From: Lysinibacillus sp. BPa_S21
GTDB lineage: Bacteria; Bacillota; Bacilli; Bacillales_A; Planococcaceae
Reading direction: 5' to 3'
DNA: 64,000 bases
Assembly (NCBI RefSeq): GCF_023337795.1
Contig: NZ_JALIRS010000004.1
Span: forward strand, 310,001-374,000
The notes beneath the pieces are model-generated. The model had not been told where the DNA came from. It did not search any database and saw only the letters and a list, made by a program, of their open reading frames with translations. Every line of letters begins with the position of its first letter. Within the stretch, counting starts at the first letter, position 1. Position numbers and translations under genes: made by a program. Shown piece after piece: positions 25,174 through 34,416 of this stretch.

Positions 25174-26454
25174 ATGAAAAAACTATTAGTTTTATGTTGT
25201 GCACTTTTATTATTAACAGCATGCGCTCAGAAGGAAGACAACACAAAAGGGAAAGAGACGAAAGGGGACAATAAAATGAATGAACAACTAATAGGTAAAT
25301 GGGAAGGGAATATTGAGACACCGAATGGAGCATTTCCAATTATTGTTGATTTGCAAAAAGATAACGGGAAACTATCAGTACCTGGGCAAGGGAATTATCT
25401 ATTTAAAAGCATTACATATAATGGAGATCAAGTGAATGTTTCGATCAACTTAAATGGCTCTGCAATTGAAATTAAAGGCATATTAAAAGATGGGCAAATA
25501 GAAGCAACATTCCAACAAAATGGTGGCAAATTCCCACTTGTCTTAAAGCCATTCAAAGAACAGCCAAAACAACCAGTTACGTATGAAACGTTAAAGGTTC
25601 CCGTCAAAGATGGTGAGTTAACAGCGGCTCTTCAAAAGGCTAGCAACCAATCATCTCCAGTTGCGCTTATTATAGCAGGCTCTGGTCCAACTGATAAGGA
25701 TGGAAATTCAGCCTTAGCTGGTAAAAATAATAGCTTAAAAATGATTGCAGAAGGCTTAGCAAAAGATGGTATTGCAACTGTCCGCTATGATAAACGTGGA
25801 ATTGGCGATAATCAATCTCTTTTAACAAAGGAAGAGGATTTAACGATCGACCAATACGTAGATGACGCAGTTCAAGTAATTAATACCCTGTTAGCCGACA
25901 AAGCTTATTCAAGTGTTCATATTATTGGTCATAGCGAAGGCTCACTGATCGGTTTGCTAGCCGCACAAAAAGCAAAGGTAGAGTCCTTTGTTTCCATCGC
26001 AGGCACTGGAAGACCAATAGATGAAGTTCTGTTAGAGCAAGTAAAAGGTCAGTTTACACCAGCCCTTCTAAAAGAATCAACAGATGCTCTTGCATCCTTG
26101 AAAAAAGGGAAGCTAGTGAAGAACGTTTCACCAGAATTACAATCTCTCTTCCGCTCTTCCATTCAACCATATATGATTTCATGGTTAAAATATAACCCTG
26201 CAAGTGAGTTAGCAAAAGTAAGCAGCCGAGTTTTAATTATTCAAGGAACAACTGACTTACAAGTAGTTGCAACGGATGCGGAAGCATTAAAGAAAGGTAA
26301 ACCAGATGCCGAACTTGTATATATGGACGGCATGAATCATGTGTTAAAAAATGCTCCAGCCGATCGCTCGAAAAATTTAGCGACGTATTCAGACCCATCA
26401 TTACCACTTCATAAAGAATTGTTGCCAGCCATCCAGCAATTTATTAAGAAATAG
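25174..26454 (+). CDS. Alpha/beta-hydrolase lipoprotein
   Basis: 426 residues. A lipoprotein signal peptide (MKKLLVLCCALLLLTAC, Cys at 17) directs it to the outer face of the membrane. A spacer domain of about 100 residues (starting LIGKWEGNIETPNGAFPI, DUF3887-like in position) precedes an alpha/beta hydrolase: oxyanion segment IIAGSGPTDKDGNS, nucleophile GHSEGSL, and a late Asp and His (TDLQVV, GMNHVLK). It may be a secreted esterase. It starts 13 bp after the DUF1648 gene. Confidence 0.85.
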   Translation: MKKLLVLCCALLLLTACAQKEDNTKGKETKGDNKMNEQLIGKWEGNIETPNGAFPIIVDLQKDNGKLSVPGQGNYLFKSITYNGDQVNVSINLNGSAIEIKGILKDGQIEATFQQNGGKFPLVLKPFKEQPKQPVTYETLKVPVKDGELTAALQKASNQSSPVALIIAGSGPTDKDGNSALAGKNNSLKMIAEGLAKDGIATVRYDKRGIGDNQSLLTKEEDLTIDQYVDDAVQVINTLLADKAYSSVHIIGHSEGSLIGLLAAQKAKVESFVSIAGTGRPIDEVLLEQVKGQFTPALLKESTDALASLKKGKLVKNVSPELQSLFRSSIQPYMISWLKYNPASELAKVSSRVLIIQGTTDLQVVATDAEALKKGKPDAELVYMDGMNHVLKNAPADRSKNLATYSDPSLPLHKELLPAIQQFIKK

Positions 26455-26997
26455 AGACTAGGAATGGAGAAGGTCTGATTCTACAAAGGAATCGATAGTG
26501 AAAGTTTCTGATATACAATTAGGCGAAATTAAAAGTGCGATTATATTTTCTTCACCAATCCAAAGCGATATAAGAGAATGCGCTTTCAAAGGTGAGGAAG
26601 GACTTGAAAGATGGTCTGAGCATAAAAAATAATAGAAAAGAACTTGGTTTACTTTCAATCATAGGAAGTAAGCCAAGTTAAACTATAAGTTCTGAATCTA
26701 ACTGTACTTTGTGAGCATAAAATAGAGAATCGTAGAGATCAGAACGAAGACTATCCGAAAGCCATTTAGCAACAGTCCACTTGAAAAATTAGAGTTTGCA
26801 AAGCTCCCATTCAAAACCAATAGTAAGTAATGATAACCCCTATTCTGAAGCAAAGTTCCAGATGGATTTAAACTTCAAACGTTTGATGATAACCACTTTT
26901 TTCATTTACTTGTGATGATTTCCGTGAAAGCTTTACGAAGGTCATTAGCGAGGTTGTAAGTAATCGATCGGTAATAATAAGGTAAGGAGATGAAAGA
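26455..26997 (+). other. Gene-poor stretch with one short open frame and a hairpin
   Basis: A 44-codon frame starts with GTG at 26498 and ends at 26632 (KVSDIQLGEIKSAIIFSSPI...), with AAAGGA upstream. It may be a scrap of a larger gene. AACTTGGTTTACTT (26641-26654) and AAGTAAGCCAAGTT (26666-26679) form a 14-bp hairpin (one G-T pair) without a T-run. The remaining 300 bp before the ABC gene show nothing I can name. Confidence 0.35.
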
Positions 26998-27741
26998 ATG
27001 GGAATCCTAGATATTAAAAATTTTTCAAAAGTGTATAAAGGTGAAAAAAAAGCTGTCGATAACATTAGTTTATGTGTTGAAAATGGCGATGTTTTTGGAT
27101 TTATAGGTCATAATGGAGCAGGGAAAAGTACAACAATCAAATCAGTAGTAGGAATCCTAGATTTTGAAGAAGGCGACATCTACATTGATGGGCATTCTAT
27201 TAAGAAAGAGCCGCTTGTATGCAAATCGAAATTTGCTTATATTCCTGATAGTCCCGAATTATATGAACATTTGACAGGAATCCAGTATTTAAATTTTGTA
27301 GCAGATATTTTCGGAGTTCCGGAAGATGTTCGAGTAAAGAGAATAAAAGAATACTCTGGAATGTTTGGAATAACAGAAAGTCTTGGAAATCTAATATCCT
27401 CTTATTCTCACGGAATGAAGCAAAAGTTAGCAATAACTGGGGCTATTATTCATGAACCAAAGCTTTTGATTCTGGACGAGCCATTTGTAGGTCTTGATCC
27501 AAAAGCAGTAGTTGATTTAAAAGAGATAATGAAGAAAATGACTGCTAAAGGGAATGCAATATTTTTTTCAACACATGTCTTAGATGTTGCAGAAAAGCTT
27601 TGTAATAAGGTGGCCATGATTAATCGTGGAAAGCTAGTTTATAGTGGTACGATGGATGACATAATACAAAATCAAACATTGGAAGAGTTCTTTATGAAGG
27701 AGTTAAAAGATGAAACACTTATCGATTCTTCTGAAAATTAG
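26998..27741 (+). CDS. ABC transporter ATP-binding protein (EcsA-like)
   Basis: 247 residues: Walker A GHNGAGKSTT, signature SYSHGMKQKLA, Walker B LLILDEPFVGLDP, and the H-loop in FFSTHVLD. AAGGAGATG precedes the ATG. The permease gene overlaps its 3' end by 32 bases. The arrangement resembles EcsAB-type or related exporters; the cargo is unknown. Confidence 0.88.
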   Translation: MGILDIKNFSKVYKGEKKAVDNISLCVENGDVFGFIGHNGAGKSTTIKSVVGILDFEEGDIYIDGHSIKKEPLVCKSKFAYIPDSPELYEHLTGIQYLNFVADIFGVPEDVRVKRIKEYSGMFGITESLGNLISSYSHGMKQKLAITGAIIHEPKLLILDEPFVGLDPKAVVDLKEIMKKMTAKGNAIFFSTHVLDVAEKLCNKVAMINRGKLVYSGTMDDIIQNQTLEEFFMKELKDETLIDSSEN

Positions 27742-29278
27742 GATTATTTCACTAGTGAGACTTAATACCCTAAAAGGTAAAGCCAACTTTAGTGATAAAA
27801 TGGCTATTGTTGGTATATTTCTTGCGTGTGCTTTCGGGCTAGCGTATATTACAAGTCTTGGATATTTGCTGAATGAATATAATATGAGAGAACACATACT
27901 TGCATATTCATTTTTAGTGAGTACTCTTATATCATTGTTTATAGCATTTTTTAGTGCTAGTGATGAGTTTTTTGGAAAAAGAGATTATGACACATTAATG
28001 TCACTTCCTATTAAAACATCGATAATAGTAGTAAGTAGATTCTTATATATATATTTCTTGAATACGGTAGTATCTTTAATAATCATGATTCTAATGGGAG
28101 CAGTATATTTCTTTACAGGAACAGTAAGCGGCGTTTTTTGGATAAAGATACTGATTGGGATACTTACAGTTGCAATAGTGCCATCAATTATAGCATCAAT
28201 TGTTAGTATAGTAGTTTTAGAAGTTTCATCGAGAGCAAAATATTCTCGTGCGGTTTCTTCATTTAGCTATATGTGTATTATTTTATTTTTAGTATTAGCA
28301 CCAACATTGAGTAGTTATAAATTAGACCCAAGCGATATGAAATTGATCTTAACAAATATATTGAATCAGGCTAACCAAGTGTATCCAATGTTTTATTTGT
28401 TTAATAAAATACTGGTTACAGGAAAAGTGGGAGATTTTCTTATATATATAGCAGTTTCAATAGTGTTAACAGTGATTTTCATTATAGGTCTCTCGTTTGT
28501 ATACAAAGGACTAAATACTAAAATTCGATCAATGAGTAGTAACAAAAAATATGAAATAAACACATTAAAAAGATCAAGTAAATTAAAAGCATTATATGTG
28601 AAAGAAATCAAACGACTATTTTCGTCCACAACGTACTTAATAAACACAACATTCGGAATGATCATGATGGTTATTTTTACGATTTCTTTAATGATTTCAA
28701 TTACAAAAGTGATGGAAAATATGCCGATAAATACTATTAATACAGTAGAGACTCTGTATGGCGTAACACCGTATATAATGTCATTGATGGTATGCCTATC
28801 AAATACAAGTAGCGTGTCTTTTTCACTTGAAGGTAAAAATATTTGGATAATCAAAACTTTTCCATTGTCGAAAGAATTGGTTGTAAAGAGTAAGATACTT
28901 GTTAATCTTACGCTTACAATACCTCTTACAATAATAAACGGAATAATAATCGGAAGAGTGTTTGAAGCAACATTATTTCATTCCATGACATTAGTACTTC
29001 TTCCATGTGCATTTGCAGTATTTTCAGCAATATACGGAGTCGCTATTAATTTAAGATTTGTCAATTATAGTTGGCAATCAGAACTCCAAGTAGTAAAGCG
29101 GAGTATATCAAGTGTATTGGGGTTTTTCGGTGCAGCGATTCTGGTATTCATTGCAGCAGTTCCAAGAGTACTATGGTTAGGTTCGATAGTAGGTATATAT
29201 GATGTTATTATTATTTTATGCTTGGGCATCGTAACTAGCATGTTATATGCAAAAACAATAAATGGTGAGCCTATTTAA
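27710..29278 (+). CDS. ABC transporter permease (large ABC-2-like)
   Basis: 522 residues with around a dozen hydrophobic segments in two blocks, separated by a basic cytoplasmic stretch (SSNKKYEINTLKRSSKLKAL) near the middle. That length and layout fit the family of large putative ABC permeases found next to EcsA-like ATPases. GAAGGAG precedes the ATG, inside the end of the ATPase gene. Substrate unknown. Confidence 0.82.
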   Translation: MKHLSILLKIRIISLVRLNTLKGKANFSDKMAIVGIFLACAFGLAYITSLGYLLNEYNMREHILAYSFLVSTLISLFIAFFSASDEFFGKRDYDTLMSLPIKTSIIVVSRFLYIYFLNTVVSLIIMILMGAVYFFTGTVSGVFWIKILIGILTVAIVPSIIASIVSIVVLEVSSRAKYSRAVSSFSYMCIILFLVLAPTLSSYKLDPSDMKLILTNILNQANQVYPMFYLFNKILVTGKVGDFLIYIAVSIVLTVIFIIGLSFVYKGLNTKIRSMSSNKKYEINTLKRSSKLKALYVKEIKRLFSSTTYLINTTFGMIMMVIFTISLMISITKVMENMPINTINTVETLYGVTPYIMSLMVCLSNTSSVSFSLEGKNIWIIKTFPLSKELVVKSKILVNLTLTIPLTIINGIIIGRVFEATLFHSMTLVLLPCAFAVFSAIYGVAINLRFVNYSWQSELQVVKRSISSVLGFFGAAILVFIAAVPRVLWLGSIVGIYDVIIILCLGIVTSMLYAKTINGEPI

Positions 29279-29442
29279 TTTGGGAAGAGTAGTGTGAAGA
29301 TGAAATTATTAAATATTATTGAAAAAAGTAAGCTAAATAAAGACTGAAATTAATTGAAAAATCGAAAAATAGAGTGTTCCGCTCACTCGCTTTCATTACT
29401 GTTTGTATCGTGAAGCGGACACGGGAGAGAATGGAGATTATC

Positions 29443-29763
29443 ATGAATACATCTAAAAAGTCAGTACGTATAATTTCTTGGATATTTTGTGCCTTGTTTT
29501 TGGCGTTTTCAATTATTGGTGTACAAAATATATCGGATGAGATTCCTATTACCTTCAACATAGCTGGTCCCAATTTAAACGGCAGTAAGTATTTTATCTT
29601 TATATATCCTGCATTGTCTTTATTTATAGGGATTACTGCGTTAGGTGGAGTAGGGAAAAAGAAAAATACTAAATTACAAGGAAACTTACCATTTATAATT
29701 ATTGGGAACTTAATAGTAGGTGGATTTATGGTTTATACAATCTTATCAAATTGGAATATATAA
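29443..29763 (+). CDS. DUF1648-type small membrane protein
   Basis: 106 residues from the ATG at 29443 (GGAG 6 bases upstream). There are three hydrophobic segments (about 12-30, 51-70 and 83-102). The stretch DEIPITFNIAGPNLNGSKYF between the first two resembles the DUF1648 core (IP..FN..G). It is about 160 bp downstream of the permease and may belong to its transcript. Function unknown. Confidence 0.65.
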   Translation: MNTSKKSVRIISWIFCALFLAFSIIGVQNISDEIPITFNIAGPNLNGSKYFIFIYPALSLFIGITALGGVGKKKNTKLQGNLPFIIIGNLIVGGFMVYTILSNWNI

Positions 29764-29845
29764 TTCCTCTTGCAATTCAAAGCTTCTTTGCAATTTTACT
29801 TGTTGAAAACCCAGTTTTCGTATTAGAAAAATTTGATATAAAAAG

Positions 29846-30072
29846 GGTAAATACCCGCGGGAGCAGAGTGAATACCCGCGGAAGGAAGGTAAATACCCGC
29901 GCACGGAAGCAGGGTAAATACCCGCGGAAGCAGGGCAAATACCCGCGGGAGCAGGGCAAATACCCGCGGGAGCAGGGCAAATACCCGCGGAAGCAGGGCA
30001 AATACCCGCGGGAGCAGGGCAAATACCCGTGGAAGGAAGGTAAATACCCGCGGAAGCAGGGTATTTACCCGT
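29846..30072. repeat. GC-rich 21-bp tandem repeat, about ten units
   Basis: ATACCCG recurs at 29851, 29872, 29893, 29918, 29939, 29960, 29981, 30002, 30023 and 30044: every step is 21 bp except one of 25. The usual unit is GGGCAAATACCCGCGGGAGCA or close variants, each holding a GGGTAAATACCC-like palindrome. The array ends with a reversed GGGTATTTACCCG. A frame stays open through it, but the 4-bp slip shifts the encoded peptide from VNTRG to GKYPR repeats, which argues against a selected protein. Confidence 0.92.
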
Positions 30073-30101
30073 ACGAAATAAATTAGTATATAACCAAAAG
30101 A

Positions 30102-30146
30102 AGTATGCTCAAATCAAAAAATGATGAGCATACTCTTTTGTTTTTT
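30102..30146 (+). terminator. Intrinsic terminator after the tandem repeat
   Basis: AGTATGCTCA (30102-30111) pairs perfectly with TGAGCATACT (30125-30134); CTTTTGTTTTTT follows. The bases from 30147 to 30317 hold no feature I recognise. Confidence 0.82.
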
Positions 30147-30317
30147 GAGCAAGTTGTCGATGATATTTGTTAAAACGTATACCATGTTAATAAGTTCATT
30201 ATAGTGAAACAAATACTACTACTTTAACGTACAATAACTAAGCAAGGAGAGGTTTATTTTAATTCATTTAAAATGAATGACATAGCACATGTAACTATTT
30301 AAAAAGAAGGTGTTTTT

Positions 30318-31166
30318 ATGTATAGCATTGGGAAATTTTCGAACCTGTGTAATGTTCCTGTAAAAACTATTCGTTACTATAGTGATATTGGATTACTCGA
30401 ACCATCTTTTATAGATGAAGTGACCGGCTATCGTTATTTTGATTACGATAAAATGAAAGAACTGAATACGATTCAGGTACTAAAAAATTGTCATTTTTCA
30501 TTAAAAGAGATTGAACAGATTATGAAAGGAAAAAATGATTGGCAAGATTTAGAGCTAAGATTACATAAAAAAGTTCTGGAATTAGAGCATCAACAAGAAA
30601 TAATTGCTGAACAAATTCAAAATATTGTCCAAGTAAAAAATTCTATTAGGAACGCTGAAACGTTTAATCCAAAGCCAATATTATCAAGTTGTTACATAGA
30701 AGAACGACCAAAAATACAGGTGCTTGCCATCCGTGAAAAGATTAATGTAATGGACATGGATAGGCTAGTACAAAAATTATTTGAACGAATCTATGCTTAT
30801 CAATTAGAGATAGAAGGGGAGCTAACTGCAATTTTTCATCAACAGTATAGGAAGCAAAATATAGCGGATGTTGAACTACTGTTGCCTGTAAAAGCAGCTC
30901 AACTGACAGAGTATATTAAAGTAATACCCGAAGGCAGGTATGCTTGCATACATGTAAAGGGATCGTATTCAGAGTTACATTTTGGCTATAGTCGCTTGCA
31001 GGAATGGCTGACTGAGCAGGCTCTTCAGGCAGAAGGGACATTTATGGAGCAGTACATAAAGGGCTTAATCCCAACTGAAGTAGTAAATCCAATTAATATT
31101 AAACCAAATATTGGGCTACATCCAAATGATTTTTTGACAAAAATATTTGTGAAAATAAGAAACTAG
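30318..31166 (+). CDS. MerR-family regulator with GyrI-like effector domain
   Basis: 282 residues. The N-terminal MerR helix-turn-helix is intact (YSIGKFSNLCNVPVKTIRYYS, then GLLEPSFIDEVTGYRYFDYDKM), followed by a coiled coil (about residues 75-110) and a GyrI/BmrR-type ligand-binding domain to the end. Such proteins (BmrR, Mta) activate multidrug-efflux genes after binding cationic or lipophilic drugs. It stands alone, and the C45-type hydrolase 87 bp downstream may be its target. AAGAAGG precedes the ATG. Confidence 0.87.
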   Translation: MYSIGKFSNLCNVPVKTIRYYSDIGLLEPSFIDEVTGYRYFDYDKMKELNTIQVLKNCHFSLKEIEQIMKGKNDWQDLELRLHKKVLELEHQQEIIAEQIQNIVQVKNSIRNAETFNPKPILSSCYIEERPKIQVLAIREKINVMDMDRLVQKLFERIYAYQLEIEGELTAIFHQQYRKQNIADVELLLPVKAAQLTEYIKVIPEGRYACIHVKGSYSELHFGYSRLQEWLTEQALQAEGTFMEQYIKGLIPTEVVNPINIKPNIGLHPNDFLTKIFVKIRN

Positions 31167-31253
31167 CTAAACTCTCCAGTAGATGGAGACTTTATTCTGT
31201 ATTTAGCAAGATAAGAAATGTCTTGCTACTTAAATATAGAATGGGGTATATCG

Positions 31254-32357
31254 ATGAAAACAAATACAGGACAGTTTGCATTTCTTCAAGGTAGTTCATA
31301 CGAGATAGGACAACAACAAGCGCGAGAGTTTCAAAAAAACCCTTTTGCAAAATCGTTATTCTTTATGGAAAAACTAACTTCGAACAACGCTTATTTTGAA
31401 ATGAAAGCACAAATAGAGCAGTATTGCCCAGGTTTAAATAAAGAATTAGAAGGATTTGCAGAAGGCTTTGGTTATGCGCCTGAACAACTAAATTTTTATC
31501 AAAATGCGTGGTTAATTCCTGGAGGGTGTAGTTTAGGGGCTATTTTACCTGGGAAAATGGCGGATGGTAAAACATATGTTTTAAGAAATTATGATTTATC
31601 TCCTGATATTTCGGATATGCGCTTATGTACTACTCGTGTGGAAGGGAAATATACTCATACAGGATTTTCTGTTTCAACATTCGGTCGAAGTGAAGGTTTA
31701 AATGAGAAGGGGCTATGTGTTGCCTATGCATCGTGTGGCATGCCCATTGGCAAATATCCTGGCATGAGACCACCAGTAGTACCTGGATTACAGTTTATGG
31801 TTATTGTTAGAGCCCTATTAGAAAATTGTAAAAATGTCGAAGAAGCAATTTATATGGTTAACAATATGCCAGTAGGAACGAATATGAATTTACTTTTGGC
31901 TGATGCTAATGGCGACGCAGCTTTGATTGGAACATATGACGGAATAAAAGAAGTGAAACGTGCAGAACTAGATTATCTTATTGCCACTAACCACGGACTA
32001 TTTTCCGCAATACAAGAAATGGAGCCTGGCAAGCTCGAGCATTCTCAACTAAGATATGATATTTTAGAGGAGAAATTTAAAGAAAGTGGAAAAAGATCTA
32101 TAGGCGAAATCCAAGAACTTCTTTTAACAGAGTTCCCTAAAGGATTATCCGTCCATAATTACAAAGAAAGCTTTGGAACAGTACATTCAATTTTGTTTAA
32201 CCTTACTGATTTGCAACTGGAATTTTCATTTGGCTCACCAGTACAAAATCAGGTAAACAAGATAGACGTTGGTGAGAATTTTGTAAAAACACAAACTACT
32301 GTTGAATTTAATAATAAAAGCTATGGAGCAGAGTTTTGGAAAATAATGAAATCTTAA
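31254..32357 (+). CDS. C45-family peptidase / acyltransferase-like NTN hydrolase
   Basis: 367 residues from the ATG at 31254 (GGGGT upstream); an earlier TTG start is less likely. The candidate nucleophile is Cys92 in IPGGCSLGAILPG, and the following GKTYVLRNYDLSPD and GLNEKGLCVAYAS stretches are typical of the C45/acyl-CoA:6-APA acyltransferase and choloylglycine hydrolase superfamily. These enzymes hydrolyse amide bonds of small acylated molecules, and some need self-cleavage before the Cys. The real substrate is unknown. Confidence 0.78.
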   Translation: MKTNTGQFAFLQGSSYEIGQQQAREFQKNPFAKSLFFMEKLTSNNAYFEMKAQIEQYCPGLNKELEGFAEGFGYAPEQLNFYQNAWLIPGGCSLGAILPGKMADGKTYVLRNYDLSPDISDMRLCTTRVEGKYTHTGFSVSTFGRSEGLNEKGLCVAYASCGMPIGKYPGMRPPVVPGLQFMVIVRALLENCKNVEEAIYMVNNMPVGTNMNLLLADANGDAALIGTYDGIKEVKRAELDYLIATNHGLFSAIQEMEPGKLEHSQLRYDILEEKFKESGKRSIGEIQELLLTEFPKGLSVHNYKESFGTVHSILFNLTDLQLEFSFGSPVQNQVNKIDVGENFVKTQTTVEFNNKSYGAEFWKIMKS

Positions 32358-32416
32358 ACAACAAAAAGACCCTTCCTTTGCGGAGGGCACTGAAAAAGTC
32401 CATATCTTCTCACTTC

Positions 32417-32444
32417 GCGAGGTATTCAAATACCTCGCTTTTTT
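32417..32444 (+). terminator. Intrinsic terminator after the C45 gene
   Basis: GCGAGGTAT and ATACCTCGC form a 9-bp stem, followed by six T residues. Confidence 0.85.
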
Positions 32445-32476
32445 ATTTGGCACTGTGACTCTACTGTTGTTTTCCG

Positions 32477-32558
32477 AAGCATTCCGCTCGCTTTCCACGG
32501 CCGAGCGCCTACGCTTCGTGAGGGGTCTCATCTGTCTCGCAGGAGTCGAGCGATGCTT
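32477..32558. repeat. Intergenic inverted-repeat element
   Basis: AAGCATTCCGCTCG at the left and CGAGCGATGCTT at the right are near-complements. The body (CTTTCCACGG, CGCAGGAGTCG) resembles the GC-rich intergenic repeats common in Bacillaceae, and its CGCAGGAGTCG also occurs in the element at 38600-38706. Confidence 0.55.
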
Positions 32559-32605
32559 TTCCAAACAAGTCACGCTTTCCTTTAAAAAAATTGTTGGTGC
32601 CCCTG

Positions 32606-32761
32606 ATGATTTCTAATCAAGAAACCCTTAATTTAAGTCCATACATGGCGATCTACGATATTGTTGTGCTAAAAGATAATATGCTTCGTCAGAGCAATGA
32701 ACTTGTTGATTTTTCAAAGGAACCACAAATTGCAAAGATGGATGTCTTAAAGAAGTCGTAG
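32606..32761 (+). pseudogene. IS1182-family transposase, N-terminal remnant
   Basis: A 51-codon frame beginning MISNQETLNLSPYMAIYDIV and continuing KDNMLRQSNELVDFS matches, from memory, the start of IS1182-type transposases (about 37 residues). It then runs into KEPQIAKMDVLKK and stops; full-length proteins have over 400 residues. The internal part of the element is therefore gone, and no terminal repeats were identified. The 180 bp after it show no gene. Confidence 0.75.
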
Positions 32762-32939
32762 AAGCTCACTTTATAGCGATATTCCTGTAACTTCACTCAA
32801 TTTCCAATAATAATCATTTTATATAAAAAAATAATTTTATGGAAACATCTAATTTTATTTCATATTTTTAAAAATAAAATGAACTTTTTGCAATTCCCGT
32901 TTGTATAGTCAGTGAATATAAAAATTAGGAGGGATTATT

Positions 32940-33662
32940 TTGGAGCTTATTGTGAAGGATCTTGTGAAAAAATATAATGGTGTGAACGTTTTGGATGGTG
33001 TGTCGGCCATATTTGAAATGGGGTATTGTTATTTATTGTTAGGTCAGAATGGAGCGGGTAAATCTACATTATCAAAATGTATAGCTGGAGATGTAAAACC
33101 TGATGCAGGTACCATTGTATTCAACGAGACGTCTCAACATGTACAAGAGCAAGTTGCACTGCAGTACCAATTTTTTTCGAGTTATCAGCATCTGAAAATT
33201 CGTGAAGTCATTGCTCTTTTTACTACATTGACAAACACTAAGGTTGATTTGGGAGAGCTTTATGAAATATTAGGATTACCAACTTATGACCACATCTTAT
33301 TAAAAAATGCGTCAGGTGGTCAGCGAAAAGCAGTATCGATCTACCTTTCCTTTTTATTAAATAAACCGATTATCATATTAGATGAGCCATTTGCTGATTT
33401 AGATTTAACGAAGAAAAAGCAATTGATGTTTTACTTACAAGATGAAATTCGTCGACGTAACAAAATGATTATTATTATTAGTCATGAGGTAGCAGGATTA
33501 GAAGAGTTATTTGATTATGTAGTGATCTTAAAGGACGGGAAGCTTATTGAAAATAACACACAAGATGAGCTTTATAGAAAATACACTGAGGCGAAATTGC
33601 CGGGAATCGAAGGTCTTTACTATGAAGTGACAGGACAAATTTTAGGGGGAAGAGCGGGATGA
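32940..33662 (+). CDS. ABC transporter ATP-binding protein
   Basis: 240 residues from a TTG at 32940, behind AGGAGGG. Walker A is GQNGAGKSTL, the signature is a variant (NASGGQRKAVS), Walker B is IIILDEPFADLDL, and the H-loop is IIISHE. It heads a five-gene operon with a permease, a small membrane protein, an ECF sigma factor and a small C-terminally anchored protein. A possible ECF-type promoter (TGAACTTTTT at 32880, CGT at 32898) lies upstream, but the spacing is unusual. Confidence 0.87.
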   Translation: MELIVKDLVKKYNGVNVLDGVSAIFEMGYCYLLLGQNGAGKSTLSKCIAGDVKPDAGTIVFNETSQHVQEQVALQYQFFSSYQHLKIREVIALFTTLTNTKVDLGELYEILGLPTYDHILLKNASGGQRKAVSIYLSFLLNKPIIILDEPFADLDLTKKKQLMFYLQDEIRRRNKMIIIISHEVAGLEELFDYVVILKDGKLIENNTQDELYRKYTEAKLPGIEGLYYEVTGQILGGRAG

Positions 33663-34408
33663 TGAAACAAATTGCACGAATTTATATGTTAGAAAGTATA
33701 CGTAATACAGGCATGTCTATTGGAAACTTGTCACCAGCCTTTATTTTTTTGATCATGTCAGTTATTTGTAAAAACATGATGTCCGGAGAAGCATTTGATT
33801 ATCTGGTTAAAGGTCAGTTTTTACCGGTTTCAATTTTAATGTTAATTTTTTCATTTGCATTTTCTAGCGCTACTATATATTTGGCAGATATGAAGGCTAA
33901 TAAAACGTTCCAATGGATACAGCGAACAGGCGTTAAGCCACACACTTACTATATGGGGATGGGCATTGGTGTCTTTACATTATTAAATGTATTTTTAGTG
34001 TTACTACTCATTGGTTATTCCTTCATCATTGATATTTCACTTTCATCTTACTTTATGATTATTTTGATTAGTAATTTTGTTTTACTGGCATTATATCCAT
34101 TGAGTTTTATATTAGCAGGTCTATTTAAAAACGAGAAAGTAGCTCAAAGTATGCTAGTGCCAATTATGATTTTATTCATGTTTTCAGTAACGATGACAAC
34201 GATGTTCTTAACAATTGGGGGTAAAAACCCACATGATTATTATATTTTTCTAAGCTGGAATCCAATGCTTTATTTAAATGATAGTTTGCAAAAGTACTTG
34301 AATTTAATTAACGACACATGGCTTCCGCAGTATCAATATTGTATAATTTTAGCAGTGATTAGCTTTGGGTTAGCATCCATCGCTAAAAAAGTATATATCA
34401 GTAAGTAG
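33659..34408 (+). CDS. ABC-2 type permease
   Basis: 249 residues with about six hydrophobic helices (around 19-37, 56-78, 98-120, 126-150, 165-188 and 220-242). Its ATG overlaps the stop codon of the ATPase gene in ATGA, so they are coupled. The sequence is of the ABC-2 export type; no substrate can be assigned. Confidence 0.8.
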   Translation: MMKQIARIYMLESIRNTGMSIGNLSPAFIFLIMSVICKNMMSGEAFDYLVKGQFLPVSILMLIFSFAFSSATIYLADMKANKTFQWIQRTGVKPHTYYMGMGIGVFTLLNVFLVLLLIGYSFIIDISLSSYFMIILISNFVLLALYPLSFILAGLFKNEKVAQSMLVPIMILFMFSVTMTTMFLTIGGKNPHDYYIFLSWNPMLYLNDSLQKYLNLINDTWLPQYQYCIILAVISFGLASIAKKVYISK

Positions 34409-34416
34409 GTGATTTG

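Noticed and set aside
29846-30072. 21-bp repeats as a CRISPR array or as a coding repeat protein (111 codons open)
   Set aside because: There are no unique spacers. The frame begins at a TTG without ribosome site inside another gene's end, and the peptide repeat changes frame at a 4-bp slip.
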